Assembly (NCBI GenBank): GCA_050084985.1
Contig: JBITNC010000001.1
Location: forward strand, 161,510,001-161,574,000
DNA from: Nageia nagi
Taxonomy: Eukaryota; Pinophyta
Length of the DNA: 64,000 nt
Direction: 5' to 3'
Below are positions 15,018 through 26,526 of this stretch, in pieces. Each line of letters begins with the position of its first letter. Positions within the stretch are counted from its first letter, which is position 1. The notes beneath the pieces were generated by a model. That model saw only the letters and a program-made list of their open reading frames with translations, was not told the DNA's origin and did not search any database. A program made the translations under genes and the position numbers.

Positions 15018-15411
15018 AAAATTAACCATCTATTATAATTAAGTTTATTATTAAATAAATATATAATCTTTTATAAATAAAATATAACTAAAAATTAATA
15101 AAATAAATAATTGTTCATTAGAAAGTAAAATAGTTAGTTAGTTACTTTTTGTAGAGGCTGTGATACAAATATAACGTAGTAATTACGTAGGGCTTTCAAA
15201 AATGTAGAGTAAAATTAACCATCTATTATAATTAAGTTTATTATTAAATAAATATATAATCTTTTATAAATAAAAAGTGAAGCATAAAATATAACTAAAA
15301 ATTAAATAATAAAATAAATAATAGTTCATTAGAAAGTAAAATAGTTAGTTAGTTACTTTTTGTAGAGGCTGTGATACAAATATAATGTGGTAATTACGTA
15401 GGGCTTTCAAA
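15018..15411. repeat. 193-bp tandem duplication
   Basis: Two direct copies, 15018-15210 and 15211-15411, each beginning AAAATTAACCATCTATTAT and ending TACGTAGGGCTTTCAAA. They differ by a few substitutions and by a 14-bp insertion in copy 2 (AAGTGAAGCATAAA). No coding content. It lies directly beside the CT microsatellite, suggesting slippage or unequal exchange nearby. Confidence 0.9.
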
Positions 15412-16289
15412 GATCTTCATGTTCTTTTTTAGCATACAATCTAACTCTTTGAATAAAAGAAATATTATGTTCATCTATCCATTTTTCTTTCAAATAATAA
15501 AATTCCTTAGTAAAAAGGAAGATGTGCATATCATGTATCCATTATTTAAAAATAAAATGGTAAAATATAAAAAATAAAGGAAAAAATGCAGTATAAAGAT
15601 AATCAAATAATATGACAACTGTATATTATCATGATTATTGAAATAAGAAAATGCATTCCTTCTCATACAAAAATATAAACTTAATTTTGAAGCATTAATC
15701 TCAACTTTTAAAATGATAATATTAATTAATCAAATTTAGATTCTTTTTTATGATAATTGAATAATTTTAAAAAAATAGATTTTAGGACTATTAAAATAAA
15801 GAAATGTATAGTTATGGCTTAACTTGAAGCATGTCTTATAGATAAATCAGACATAAGTCATATTTTAAGAAGAGAAGCATGTGTAATTTGCAATGGGATT
15901 GAAACATATATGATATGTTTAGTAGAAAACAATACAATTTTGAATTGTTTAGATGAACAAAATATGAGATTAAATAGTTAGTTGTGGAACATGTAACTAA
16001 GGTCAACATGTTAATTTTTTTAAATTGAAAAACATAACCTATAGATGATCAAATATGTGGTTATTGATAAAAAAAAATTTTATCATATAGGTTAAGAAGA
16101 CGTAGGTGTAATAGAAGCTATAAAAAGATGTAGAAAACTCATTAAACATTTTAGAGAATATCATAGTATGATTTACTCATATATTATTTCTCTTAGTTTT
16201 GAATTTTACATAACTTGAAGGAATATGCCTACATTTGGCTATGGGGAAACTAAAATAATATAACTAAGCAAATTTATATTATCATCAAC

Positions 16290-16350
<61 letters not shown>

Positions 16351-16640
16351 TAGCATGTAAATTTTGTATAAATAAGAAAAAGGTGAAGTTTTACAAAACA
16401 ACTATCTGAAAAAAAAAGAATAGTATTTAGAGTGCTACATTCTCCTTACTACTACTTCTAAATACCTTTACTTAGTTTATGTGTTTAGGTGCAAAACATT
16501 AAGATATACAAAATTCCATCAAGTTGATCCTATCATTTATCTTTTTGAAAACTACTACCCCTCCTTATATACTAGGGGTGTTGGGTCTATCCATCTAATA
16601 AGTTGAAAAATAAACATAATTAACTTTCAAAGAACTGTAA
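15412..16640. other. AT-rich spacer with a TA tract
   Basis: No coding feature recognised. A perfect TA microsatellite occupies about 16294-16347. Confidence 0.5.
16294..16347. repeat. (TA)n microsatellite
   Basis: About 27 TA units without interruption. Confidence 0.95.
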
Positions 16641-16649
16641 AAAAAACTA

Positions 16650-18140
16650 ACTCATGTTTTAAAGGCTTGAGTTCTTTCCCTCCTCCTCCTACTTCTCACT
16701 TTTGACCCTCTTTTGAATCTTGCCTCTTTCAGCATCTTATTGTGTAGTTGTGGGCTCATTGCTCTCTTACAACTTATAATGGGTTCTTTTTCTATTATTT
16801 TTAGAGTGGTTGAATCCGATTATTTGCTTGGTTTTCCTTATGGTTGGTATACAATTTGGCATGCACTATTTTGAGTGTTCTTGTCTTTCTAGGGAACTAC
16901 TAGATCTAGGATTCTAGTATTGAAAGCCTTATTTATCTATTTGATCTTGAACAAGCTAGGGGGAATTTACTCTTCCAAGTCTACTACTTGGAAAATTGAG
17001 AATTCTATTACAATTTTATCTAAGGTCTTTTTATATTGTATGATGTTCCCTATTGTTGGATCAAATAAGCCTCTCAATCTTTGAGACCTTCTCATGGTCC
17101 TAACTCGATGGGCTTCCTAGTCCACTTGTTGACTATTGGTTCAACTTTATTGATTTTGGCCTATTAGATTAAACCCTACATTGCTTAGACTATTGCATTC
17201 TCATTGCATCCTCTCTTTACTCATCATAAATGAAGAGAATATGTTTTCCTAAAATGCATAAAGGAGTCCAATTTTGTGTATGGCATCCATATGATTCTCC
17301 TAGGAGCCACTAGTCACTGGGCTAGGAGTTCTCCCACCCACATTTGGGGGTTCCATACATTATAAATATTCTAGGAAAGTTGTCTATTCTTCTTGAGGTT
17401 TGATATGCTCCTCTTCTTTTGGTCTTGCTTCTATGTGGTCTCCTTCTCCTATTAGGCTCTCCTCACTTGATAATTCCTTCTCCAAAATGAGTTTTTGCTT
17501 ATGTTTGGTTCTTCCTATCCAGGTGGACTCAAAATTGGGCTGATTTACCTTCTTTTCATATCCTTCACTTTGATTTTTACATGGCCCTTATGCTTACATA
17601 TAACTTTCATTCTTTTAGGGGCTAAAATATCATTTCCTTTATTGTTGTTAATTTGAATTCTCCCTCCTTTCAAACCCCATTTGGCTTTAGTCATCATGAG
17701 GGTATCGACTGCTTTAGTCTCCTCTTGGGATTCACTTTGTGAATCACTTTGTGAAGAGTCTTCACCAATTGACTCACTAGAGGAGGTCTCCTTTTCAATT
17801 ATTTTGTTTCTTTTATTTTCCACACTCTTCCTCCTACTTCTCATTAAGTAGGGGCTAGTGCTAGTGTATTTCTCATCCCATTCTAAGTCAAAATTTCTCC
17901 CTTTCTCTTGTTCTTTATCTAAAGCTCTTTTCCCAAGCTCACATACTCTCCATTATATAATTACTTTTACCCTAGGTATTTTACTAGGATTTGAAGCCAT
18001 AGCTCTATCTACAAATAGTTTAATGATAGCTCTATGCAAGGGTAATGTAGCTCTTTCCTATTTCACTTTTTCAACTAAAATTTCCAAAGAATTAAAGATG
18101 AAGAAGGGAAAGTAATACTAAAGGTGAATCCTTAAATGTG
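16650..18140 (-). pseudogene. Decayed reading frame of unknown family
   Basis: A coherent protein-like frame runs leftwards on the minus strand with one or two frameshifts and about a dozen stops, many of them TAG where Gln or Trp would fit. Visible pieces in order: ATLPLHRAIIKLFVDRAM (near 18000); an Arg/Lys/Glu-rich stretch; the open segment 17844-17545 with a Ser/Glu/Gln-rich run and a basic end (KVICKHKGHVKIKVK); and, in another frame, HKQKLILEKELSSEESLIGE and RTMRRSQRLRGLFDPTIGNI. Composition is hydrophilic and charged. No CCHC knuckle or enzyme motif is seen. It could be a gag- or LINE-ORF1-like gene, but I cannot assign it. Confidence 0.35.
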
Positions 18141-19590
18141 GTCACTACTTTGAGAGGGTGAACTCTCTACATCTTATTAATGAAAAATGTAAGAAATAAT
18201 ATTTAATGATATGATGATGATCCAAATAACTTATACTAATACATATTTATGTATTCAAATATTAGTAATATATAAGTGGTAGGTCTTGTTATTCAAGTAT
18301 TCCACCAATGGAGGCCATTTCACCTATCGATGTTAGTATCTTATGTACAACATCTCAAGTATATTTTAAATATTTATTTACATGTATTTATATATTCATC
18401 CATTTATGGATGAATTTATATTCACTCCCCTTTATTTATAAGAATTTCTTATGAATGTGAGGTGTCAATAAAAAATAATATTGCTTTTAGTTATTACATG
18501 TATCCTAAAACTCTAACCCAAGAAAATATTTTCTACTTCTTGAAAGATGTTACATAATTACTAGGATATACATACTTTAATAATCTAAATTTTGGAATTC
18601 CTTTGATTAATTCTATAAATAGATGAAATCTGTAAATATATTATCCCATGATTTATGGAGTAGCTAGTGGTTGTGAAAATATTTTTTCCTTTACTATATC
18701 TTGGTTAGTTTAGTTGTAAATTTCACATTCTTTGATAAAACATTTAATATTTCCTTTATTCCTTATCAAAAGAAGGATTACTTTTACTTACTAAGCTCAA
18801 GAATCACTTATAAAATTTGATTTTTAATACAACAATATTAGGAAAAAAATACTTTATTATCATATCTTAACAACTCATCCCTAATTACCCTCATTCTCTT
18901 TCTCTCTATATATATGTGTATACAAGTACACACACATATAATTAAGGTCATTTTTAACCACCTTTAAAGGATATTTTCCAACCATTGTCTATCTAGGCAT
19001 TGTTAAAAAATCAATTTTTCAAACAATATCATCATTTATATCTATCATGGTGGTTAACAATTACCCTAATAAGTTTTTGAAGGGATAGTTATTAAGAACC
19101 ATACTTTATAAGGTATCATAAAATAGTTCATCACTATGAGGGTGATTTTAAACTAGGAGGGTAGTTATAAACTATCATTTTTTTATTGATAGGGTAAATT
19201 TTATTAATAAAAAATAATCAAGTTTTGAAATGTTAGATATGGCTTATCCTTTGGGAATTTGCCTAAGATTCACCATATTTACATATGGTGTTGGTGGAAT
19301 TTTCAAGGTTTTATCTTAGTATGAGGATGGGTGGCTTAATCTATGGCTTTCTAATACCATGTTGTGGTTTAGGTTTGAGGGTTTTCTTATATATTCATTG
19401 CAATGGGCCATTTATGGTAAATTATTCATTACAAACAATAATATAGAAGGAGAAGAAACTCTTGACATGCTAGAGTAGCCCACATTGAGTGAACAAGGGT
19501 AAATCTTGTATGTTCCTTATATTTATGAGATTGTTGTATTTTGATTAATATATTTTTATAGTATAATTTTATAATAGGTTTAGATAATAC
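18141..19590. other. AT-rich spacer, possibly including a copia 5' LTR
   Basis: No ORF recognised. The last few hundred bases precede a primer-binding-like site at 19599 and may be the 5' LTR of the following copia remnant, but no second copy is present in the window to prove it. Confidence 0.35.
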
Positions 19591-19639
19591 TTGTCATCTA
19601 GCATCAAAGATGAGGATTTTTACCTATAGAGGGACACCT

Positions 19640-20500
19640 TTATTGCTAAGGTTCAATTCATTTGAAGAGGATCTAGGGTTTCTAGGTATTTTAGAAAACC
19701 TATTCTTGAGTGGGGGCTCCATTTAGAAAAATCTTTAAGAAGAAAAATATCTAGATGTCAATCAATGATTGAGATTGAAAATTTTTATGAAAAAAGCTTT
19801 GAGTTATAGAAGCTAAAGATTGAGGATTTGCTCATAGATAGAGATCTATGGTTTATTTTCTTTGAAAAAGAAACCATATAGTACTTCCAATAAAGATTGG
19901 AAGAAACTAAATCAAAAAGTAAAGAGCTTGATCTAGTTGGCTCTTGTTGATTAAAATTTCTAGAGAAAAGACTTCAAAGGCTCTCTAGGAGAAGTTGGAG
20001 GCTTTGTATCAACATAAGTCCCTAGTTAACAAACTTTTCCTCATGAAGAAATTGTATAATATTTTAATGTATGAGGGTGATTTGGTAGCATATCATATCA
20101 ATGCTTTCAATATTATAGTGAGCCAACTTCAATCTATTGATGTTAAGATTGCAAAAGAAGATAAATGCATTGTATCAATATGCCCTCTATAAGATTCATG
20201 GGATAATTTGGTTGTAGTATTTGTGAGTAATTCTTTCAATTATACTTTGAAGATGTGGTGGAATATTTTTCATTAGAGGATTTGGGGAGAAGATCCATGG
20301 AGGGAAAATAAAATGATTCCCTAATGGTAAGAGGATGTATAAAGGAAATAGAGAAATCAATATCTGGTGATAGATCAAAATATAAAGGTAAATATGGTGG
20401 TAGATCTTAGTCTTGAGGTATATCTGGTCCTAGATGTTAGAGTTATGGCAAGATTAGCCATTTGAAGAGAGATTGTAAATCTAGGGAAGAGATATGATGA
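19640..20500 (+). pseudogene. Ty1/copia gag with zinc knuckle, broken
   Basis: Gag particle protein. The open segment 19995-20192 shows the UBN2-type core: LYQHKSLVNKLFLMKKLYNI followed by a HINAFNIIVSQL motif. Upstream, in other frames, DWKKLNQKVKSLIQL-like sequence matches the usual gag N-terminal block with stops. Downstream, near 20427-20470, is the zinc knuckle, read as C-stop-S-Y-GK-I-SHLKRDC. The second Cys is Tyr (TGT to TAT) and the Trp codon is a stop, so zinc binding is lost. Confidence 0.8.
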
Positions 20501-20509
20501 ATCCACTTT

Positions 20510-20900
20510 TGTAAAAGATAATAAATCCAATAATAAAATTGGGGATGCATATTTAGCATCATGCTCTACTAGATCATATCAAAATAATTAGGTAATTAAT
20601 ATGGGATCCTCTTTTTATATGACTCTTTATAAAGAGTGGTTTGTGAATATAAATAATATAATAAAGGGGCAATATTATTAGGAGATGATGGTCCTTTTGA
20701 AATAATTGGTCATGGAAGGGTGAAAATAAAGTTTCATGATGGTAGAGTAAGAACCCTCCTAGGTATGGCACACATTCATCATTTTACTAGAAATTTATTT
20801 TTTGTAAGTAAGATAGTCGATGCAAATGTATATTTTAGTCTCAATAAAGCTGAATGTAAATTGGTTCATGGATTAATGGTGTTGTCATGAGGGGTTCTAT
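20510..20900 (+). pseudogene. Ty1/copia protease relic
   Basis: Between the zinc knuckle and integrase the frame reads VINMGSSFYMTLYKEWF. This corresponds to the aspartic protease active-site block (normally DSGAS followed by HMT). The catalytic DSG is not preserved in this copy. Stops and frameshifts follow. Assignment is by position and by the YMT...EWF pattern. Confidence 0.6.
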
Positions 20901-20959
20901 ATGGAACCTTGTATAGGATTTTGATAAGCACCATGTTATCTTAGTATAATAGTGCATCT

Positions 20960-21720
20960 ATTTATATGGTTAAATTAGATGGAACTTTGGTTGATTTGTC
21001 AACACTTTGGAATCAAAGAATGGGACATATTGGATAGAAAGGATTGTAGACATTATATAAAAAAGGTATGATTGAAATTTCTTGATTGCTCTATGGGTTT
21101 TGATTTCTATAAGAATTATATTTATGGTAAGAAGAAACATATGAGTTTCCCATATGGTGCTACAACATGGAGTTTATATTTGGTCCATAGTGATGTTTTT
21201 GGTCCTTCATCCCTTGGAAAATAACAATACTATGTTTCTTTTATTGATAATTTTTTGATATATTCATGCATCTATTTTCTCAAGAGCAAAGCTAAAGTGT
21301 TTGAAAAAATTAAAGAATTTAAAGTACTTATTTAGAATGAAAGTAGAAACAAAATAAAGGTGTTGAGAAGTGATAATGTAGGAGAATATTATTCAAACAA
21401 TTTTGATGAATTATGTAAAAAATATAGTATCACATGGCAAAAGACTACTCCATATTCACCTCAACATAATGGAGTTGCTAAGGGATTGAATAAATATATT
21501 ATGGAAAAGGCAAGGATCATGCTCAATAGTAATAGATTGGTACAAGAATTCTAGGCAAAATTAGTCAATATAACATGCTACATGTTAAATCAATCTCTTA
21601 CATAAGCTTTTCCTTAACAAAATCCATTTGAAGCACTTTTTGGTAAGAAACCCTCCCTATCACTTATTAAAGTTTTTTTTATAATGAATTCATTCATAAT
21701 GCAAAGGAAAAAAAAAGGAT
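20960..21720 (+). pseudogene. Ty1/copia GAG-pre-integrase and integrase, broken
   Basis: The pre-integrase block shows LSTLWNQRMGHIG (21000 region). The integrase core is open at 21360-21554: LRSDNVGEYYSNNFDELCKK, then TPYSPQHNGVAKGLNKYIME. The second catalytic Asp (RSDN) is present. The third catalytic residue, normally Glu in GVAER, reads Lys (AAG), one G-to-A step away. The His of the zinc-binding part is followed by stops. Inactive. Confidence 0.85.
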
Positions 21721-22079
21721 TAAGCTTTACAACAAGGCTATTAAGTGTATGTTTATTGGTTATAAAGATCATGTTAAAAGTTATAAGCTTTGGAATCTAG
21801 AAACTAAGAGTATTTCCTACAGTAGAGATGTGGTGTTTAGCGAATTGAAAAATGATCCCAAGAATAAAGTAACACCAAAAGAAACAAAAAAAGGTGTATT
21901 TTGAGTTGATGGAAGATGATCCCTACTCAATAGAAGAAGAATAAGAGGATGAACCAAAGTTTCATACACCAATGTTAAGGAGATCAACATATGAAAGAAG
22001 GTAACTTGAAAGGTATAGCCCACCTAATTTTTGTTCTTCTTTTGTTTTATGTATTACTCATGAAGATCCTAGAACTATT

Positions 22080-22745
22080 GAAGAAGCAATTAATTTTGAA
22101 GAGGAAAGTATTTGGGAAGAGGCCGTGAATGAAGAAATGAACTCTTTAGATAGGAACAAGATATGGGATCTAGTAGAATTATCTGCTAAAAGAAAGGTAA
22201 TTTGGTGATAATGTGTCTTCAACAAGAAGTAGAATGCTGAAGGAAAAATGGAAAAATATAAAACCTACCTTATTGTTAAAGGTTATTCATAGGTAGAAGG
22301 AATTAACTATGGTGAGATAATTTCTCTTGTTGTAAAGTTAATCTTAATAAGATGTCTTTTTTCTATCATTATTGCATTTGATATGGAAATAGAGAAACTA
22401 GAGTAAAAAATGCATTCCTTCATGGGGAATTGGAGGAGGAAACTTATATAAAATTTCGTCTTGAATGATTTGTTGAGGTAGGAAAGGAAGATCTTATTTT
22501 TAAGTTAAAAAAACCTTTGTATGGATTGAAATAGTCACCTAGGATGTGATATCAAAAATTTGATACTTATATTTTAGGACTTGGTTTTATTTGTAGCAAT
22601 GTTGAATATTGTATATACATAAAGGAAGTTGGTAATGAATTTGTTTGCATAATTTTGTATATTGATGATATGTTACTAATTGGAAATAGTAGTAAAATGA
22701 TTAGTGTTATGAAGTCTTTGTTAGAATAACAATTTGATAAGAAAC
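22080..22745 (+). pseudogene. Ty1/copia reverse transcriptase (RVT_2), broken and 3' truncated
   Basis: The RT begins with EEAINFEEESIWEEAVNEEM, followed by the NKIWDLVELS block. Further on are LKKPLYGLK and then the catalytic loop LYIDDMLLIGNSSKMI at about 22655-22700, with YIDD intact. Several stops and small indels break the frame. Homology ends about 50 bp after the YIDD region (EQQFDKKH-like sequence), before the RT connection and RNase H. Confidence 0.85.
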
Positions 22746-25700
22746 ATTCATATATAAATATAGTGAAACAACTTGTATTATTTGCTAATGAATCCTTATA
22801 TGTAATATCATATGATAGTTCTATTTCATGGTTATTTTTAATAATAGAATATTTTTTTATCCTTATGGTATCTATTTACTATTACAAATCATTTATCATA
22901 AAATTCAAGACATAAATTCATAATAGTAAAATCATATACCCATATTCTTACTAATGTTTTAGACAATATGTAAACCTTATGAATTTATAAAGAAGGAAAT
23001 TATAAACAATAAAGGATTTAATTTCTATATTCATACTATATATATTATCCAACATGTAAGAAATTGAAATAATATGAAACCCTTATGAATTTCTCAACAA
23101 GGTATTTCATAGTAAGTAGATATTCTCATATACATAGCTCAACATAAATCTATATGAGATAACAAGAAATGCTAATAAGATTTATAGAGAACTCTTCTAG
23201 CTTACTTGAAGGGTTTGAACAACTAAATCAAATTCAAAGTACCCTAACAAAACAAGTCTTTTCTCTAACTCAAGTTTTTCACAGATATCCAACAAGAACT
23301 CCCTATTTAAAATAGGATTTTTTTATATTGAATCTATAACCAATGGATATCAACTTCTACTAAATGGAAAGCAATCTAAATCATTTAAGACAAGTTCCAT
23401 CACTACTTATCTTAAAAGTTTTAAAGGATGAGAATTTTTTCCTAAATTTATCTCAACTCCTCCAATTTAAAGCCATCATGCACATCATGAAGATATGTGG
23501 TTTTCCCTACAACCTCAAAGTTTATCACAATACCATGAAACATCATGATTATGGTTAGTACCTTTCTCATATGTACCCATTGATGACATAGGGTTTACTT
23601 ACTATAAAATCTAGCTACTTGATGACCTATAACTAGCACTAAGTTGCCAAATGCTAACTTCTTCCTCTTAAATCAATCATTTCTAATTACCCTAAACAAA
23701 AAAACTAATTTCAAGTTCAAGTATCTCCACCATTTATATCATCTACATGTATTTAAGATCATGGATTCTTTCAAAGCCTCAAAATATTTTAGAAAAGCAT
23801 TTAAATTTCATCAATATGAGTCACTCAAGTTTCCTCATATCAACATCCAAGGAAGGTTCTTGAATTTTCCTATGTATCCAAAGCTTAGACCATGATACAC
23901 TAGCAAACACCATAGTAACAATCCCCTACCTCTCTCAATTAACATCTTAGGTCTTAGTTTATTAGGTTTAGGTTTTATTATTCATGCCTTAGTGATTCAA
24001 GCTTTAGATTTTAGGTTTATTTCTTAGTAATTATATATTAAGTGTTTAGTATTAGGTCTTTAGGCTAGTTAGGACTAGTTACTATTATTAGTATTTATGT
24101 TTAGTTAGAATTAATTATTAGTCTATTAAATAATAACATTAGTGATTAGGTTTCTCATTAATTTCTTAGTGCTTTAGGCTTTAGGATAAGCCTATCATTT
24201 TGTTATTGAAGAACTAATATTTTATTTTTATTTTTCTTTTTGCATGCATGATGGTAGGATTATGTTTGCTATCCAATGCATATGATTTTATGATACATTT
24301 AAATGCAAAACCTATTTAACTATGTTCACATTCTTAAGATAATGCAGACTCATGCTTCCATGATGCTTTCCAAGATGAGATAAAATAATGCAAATATTCA
24401 ACGTCACAAATTCAAGTTTTAATTTTTATTCTATGCAATTATGGTTCAAACAATGATTCAAGTTTAATGCCATGTCTGCTAAAATATGCAAGTATTCTAG
24501 CAAGAATCAATCTTTCATGCTTTCATGATAATGCAAATTAAAAATACAAATCCAAGTATGCAAAGTGAAGTATTAGTGATACAAAATATTGTTCATATGA
24601 CATGATTGATAATTCATTATCCCCATGCTCATGTATGATCTAATCATGATATGTCCTACAAAATGGAAATTTATCAACAACACTTGTATTCTTCATGATA
24701 TGAAAAATATCATATGGATCATGTAATAAAATAACATCATATATTTATGATATAAAATCCATAAAACAATATGAATAACATTCAATCTTTAAACATGATC
24801 ATCACACCATAATTAAGATCATATTTCTATAATAGTTATAATTCTAAGTGTATCAGGATTGCAATTATGTGGACCATGATAAATTCTTTGTTTAACTATT
24901 TTTTTTTTTAAGTTTGTTAAGTTATCTAAAGTTCAAATCCTTAGAAAATTATTTATTTATGAAATCCAATTATTTCTTTTTTTAACATGTTCATGAAATT
25001 ATAATTAACTTAATTAATCCATAATGAAAGCATTAAAACTACTTACTTTGGTATTATCTTAAAATGATTACTATTTTTCATACATTAAATATTATTATCA
25101 TGCATGGTAATTCAATTTTGTATAAATATTTTAATTCATAGTTGCCTTAGGTTCCTTTTCCATATGGTACTTTTGGGAATCCATTTGAATGTAATTAATT
25201 TAATGCCCACTAATGTATTTCATAATGTATGATTTCATAATTCAAATGTCTTTTATATGGATCATATTCTTTCATATCTATTCATCAACATAAGTTAAGT
25301 ATTTGAAATCCATGACCTACAACATTATCAATTAATAAATAAAAATGATTATATAATAAAATATGTTCAACTTTCAATGTATATATTTCTTACTATATTT
25401 ATTAAAAACAATTATTCAATAATATACAATTAGTTTAAGTTTTATTATGTGATTATTGTCTATCACTCTTTTTATTTCATTAGAGGTATAAAAGGAGGAA
25501 CATGGCATGGAAATCCCTATCATATATTTTTGATAGGTGGATTGAGTACATATCAAAATAGGATTTGTTATGCTCTCTTGGTATTGAATATTTTCTATTT
25601 TATATGCATGATATGATATTATAAGGACATCATCGACGAAGTTGATCTACTCCTATAAAAATATTAATATTATTTTTACTATATAAATGAAGGATAGATT

Positions 25701-26229
25701 CAAGTATAAATAATCATATAGATCCAAACATTGGATATCTTAACATCACTCCTTGTGCATATCATTTGATCCACTTTACTCCCAATCATATATCTTAAGG
25801 ATTTCTATTATTCAAGTACACACATTCTTGATTATATTAGTTATGTCTTATATGCCATTAAACTCATTCATATATTATATTTAATTATGTTTATTTATTT
25901 ATTATAAATCATTATTTACATACTAAAATTTTGGAATCATCCTTTATTTTTTTTAACAAACCCTAGGTGTATTTTGATATTACATTTTTTGTGGAGAGTA
26001 AACTTAATTTTAGTCATAAATCTATTTGAGTTTTTCTTTCTTATACTCCCTAAAATTTGATATCTTTTAGGGAAATAAAAATATTATACCATGGTATTTT
26101 ATGCATTTATTCTTGAAGATGCATTTCCTTTGGAAGACTAACCTTATATTGCTAAATCTATAAGTAATATTTAGTTTAATTTAGTATGAATAAATCTTAG
26201 AAAAAATAACATTGAAATGCAATAAACTT
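22746..26229. other. AT-rich spacer, unassigned
   Basis: No domain recognised. Short plus-strand ORFs at 23364 and 23644 lack known motifs. A TTTAGG-rich tract lies at 23930-24190. The part from about 25440 has a TATA-like GGTATAAAAGG (25487) and could be an LTR of the gypsy remnant that follows, but no matching copy was found. Confidence 0.4.
23930..24190. repeat. TTTAGG-rich low-complexity tract
   Basis: Irregular clusters of TTAGG, TTTAGG and TTAGT words on the plus strand, for example TTAGGTTTAGGTTTTATTA. They resemble a badly eroded plant-type telomere array (TTTAGGG) but with no perfect heptamer run. Confidence 0.35.
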
Positions 26230-26497
26230 TTTAAGAACCAATAGAAGTAGAAGAAGAAGAGATAATTGAACATATAAATGATTCAAATATACTATCTAAG
26301 TTGCTTAGTCATAGTTTAAAAGATGGATTATTGAAATGGTACTTTTGTATCCTTGAAATATGTATTGATAGCTACAAGTCTCTTGTTAGAACAATTGTAG
26401 AATATTTTAAGTATAATACTAAAATATATGAGATACTTAAATATTTCAATGCTAATACTAATACTAATATAATACTAATAATAATAATAATAATAAA
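26230..26497 (+). pseudogene. Ty3/gypsy gag, N-terminal fragment (interrupted)
   Basis: The frame reads LSHSLKDGLLKWYFCILE, then IDSYKSLVRTIVEYFKYN. This is the retrotransposon gag motif in which an (A/L)KWY step is followed by a Ser-Tyr-Leu helix and FKYN. It stops in an AAT microsatellite at about 26475-26497. The expected next part of gag (FLKGWKILTKEIVMDE) resumes at about 34590 after the TIR element, so this is one gag split by an insertion. Confidence 0.7.
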
Positions 26498-26500
26498 ACT

Positions 26501-26526
26501 ACCATTTCATTAAATCTAGATTTATT
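26501..26526 (+). repeat. Left terminal inverted repeat
   Basis: Begins ACCATTTCATTAAAT. It pairs with the reverse complement of 34532-34557 at 23 of 26 positions. It sits directly after the AAT microsatellite in gag. Confidence 0.75.

Larger units (their letters stand above)
19599..22745 (+). mobile_element. Ty1/copia retrotransposon remnant, gag to RT
   Basis: Plus-strand copia domains occur in the Ty1 order: gag with zinc knuckle, protease relic, GAG-pre-integrase, integrase, reverse transcriptase. A primer-binding-like TAGCATCAAAG (19599-19609) differs from TGGTATCAGAG by three transitions. The element ends abruptly after the RT palm region at about 22745. RNase H, polypurine tract and 3' LTR were not found, so the 3' end is deleted. 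Frames are broken by many stops and indels. Confidence 0.85.

Noticed and set aside
23364-23895. Two plus-strand ORFs of 64 and 83 aa as possible small genes
   Set aside because: No motif, no start context, AT-driven composition; kept only as unassigned spacer.
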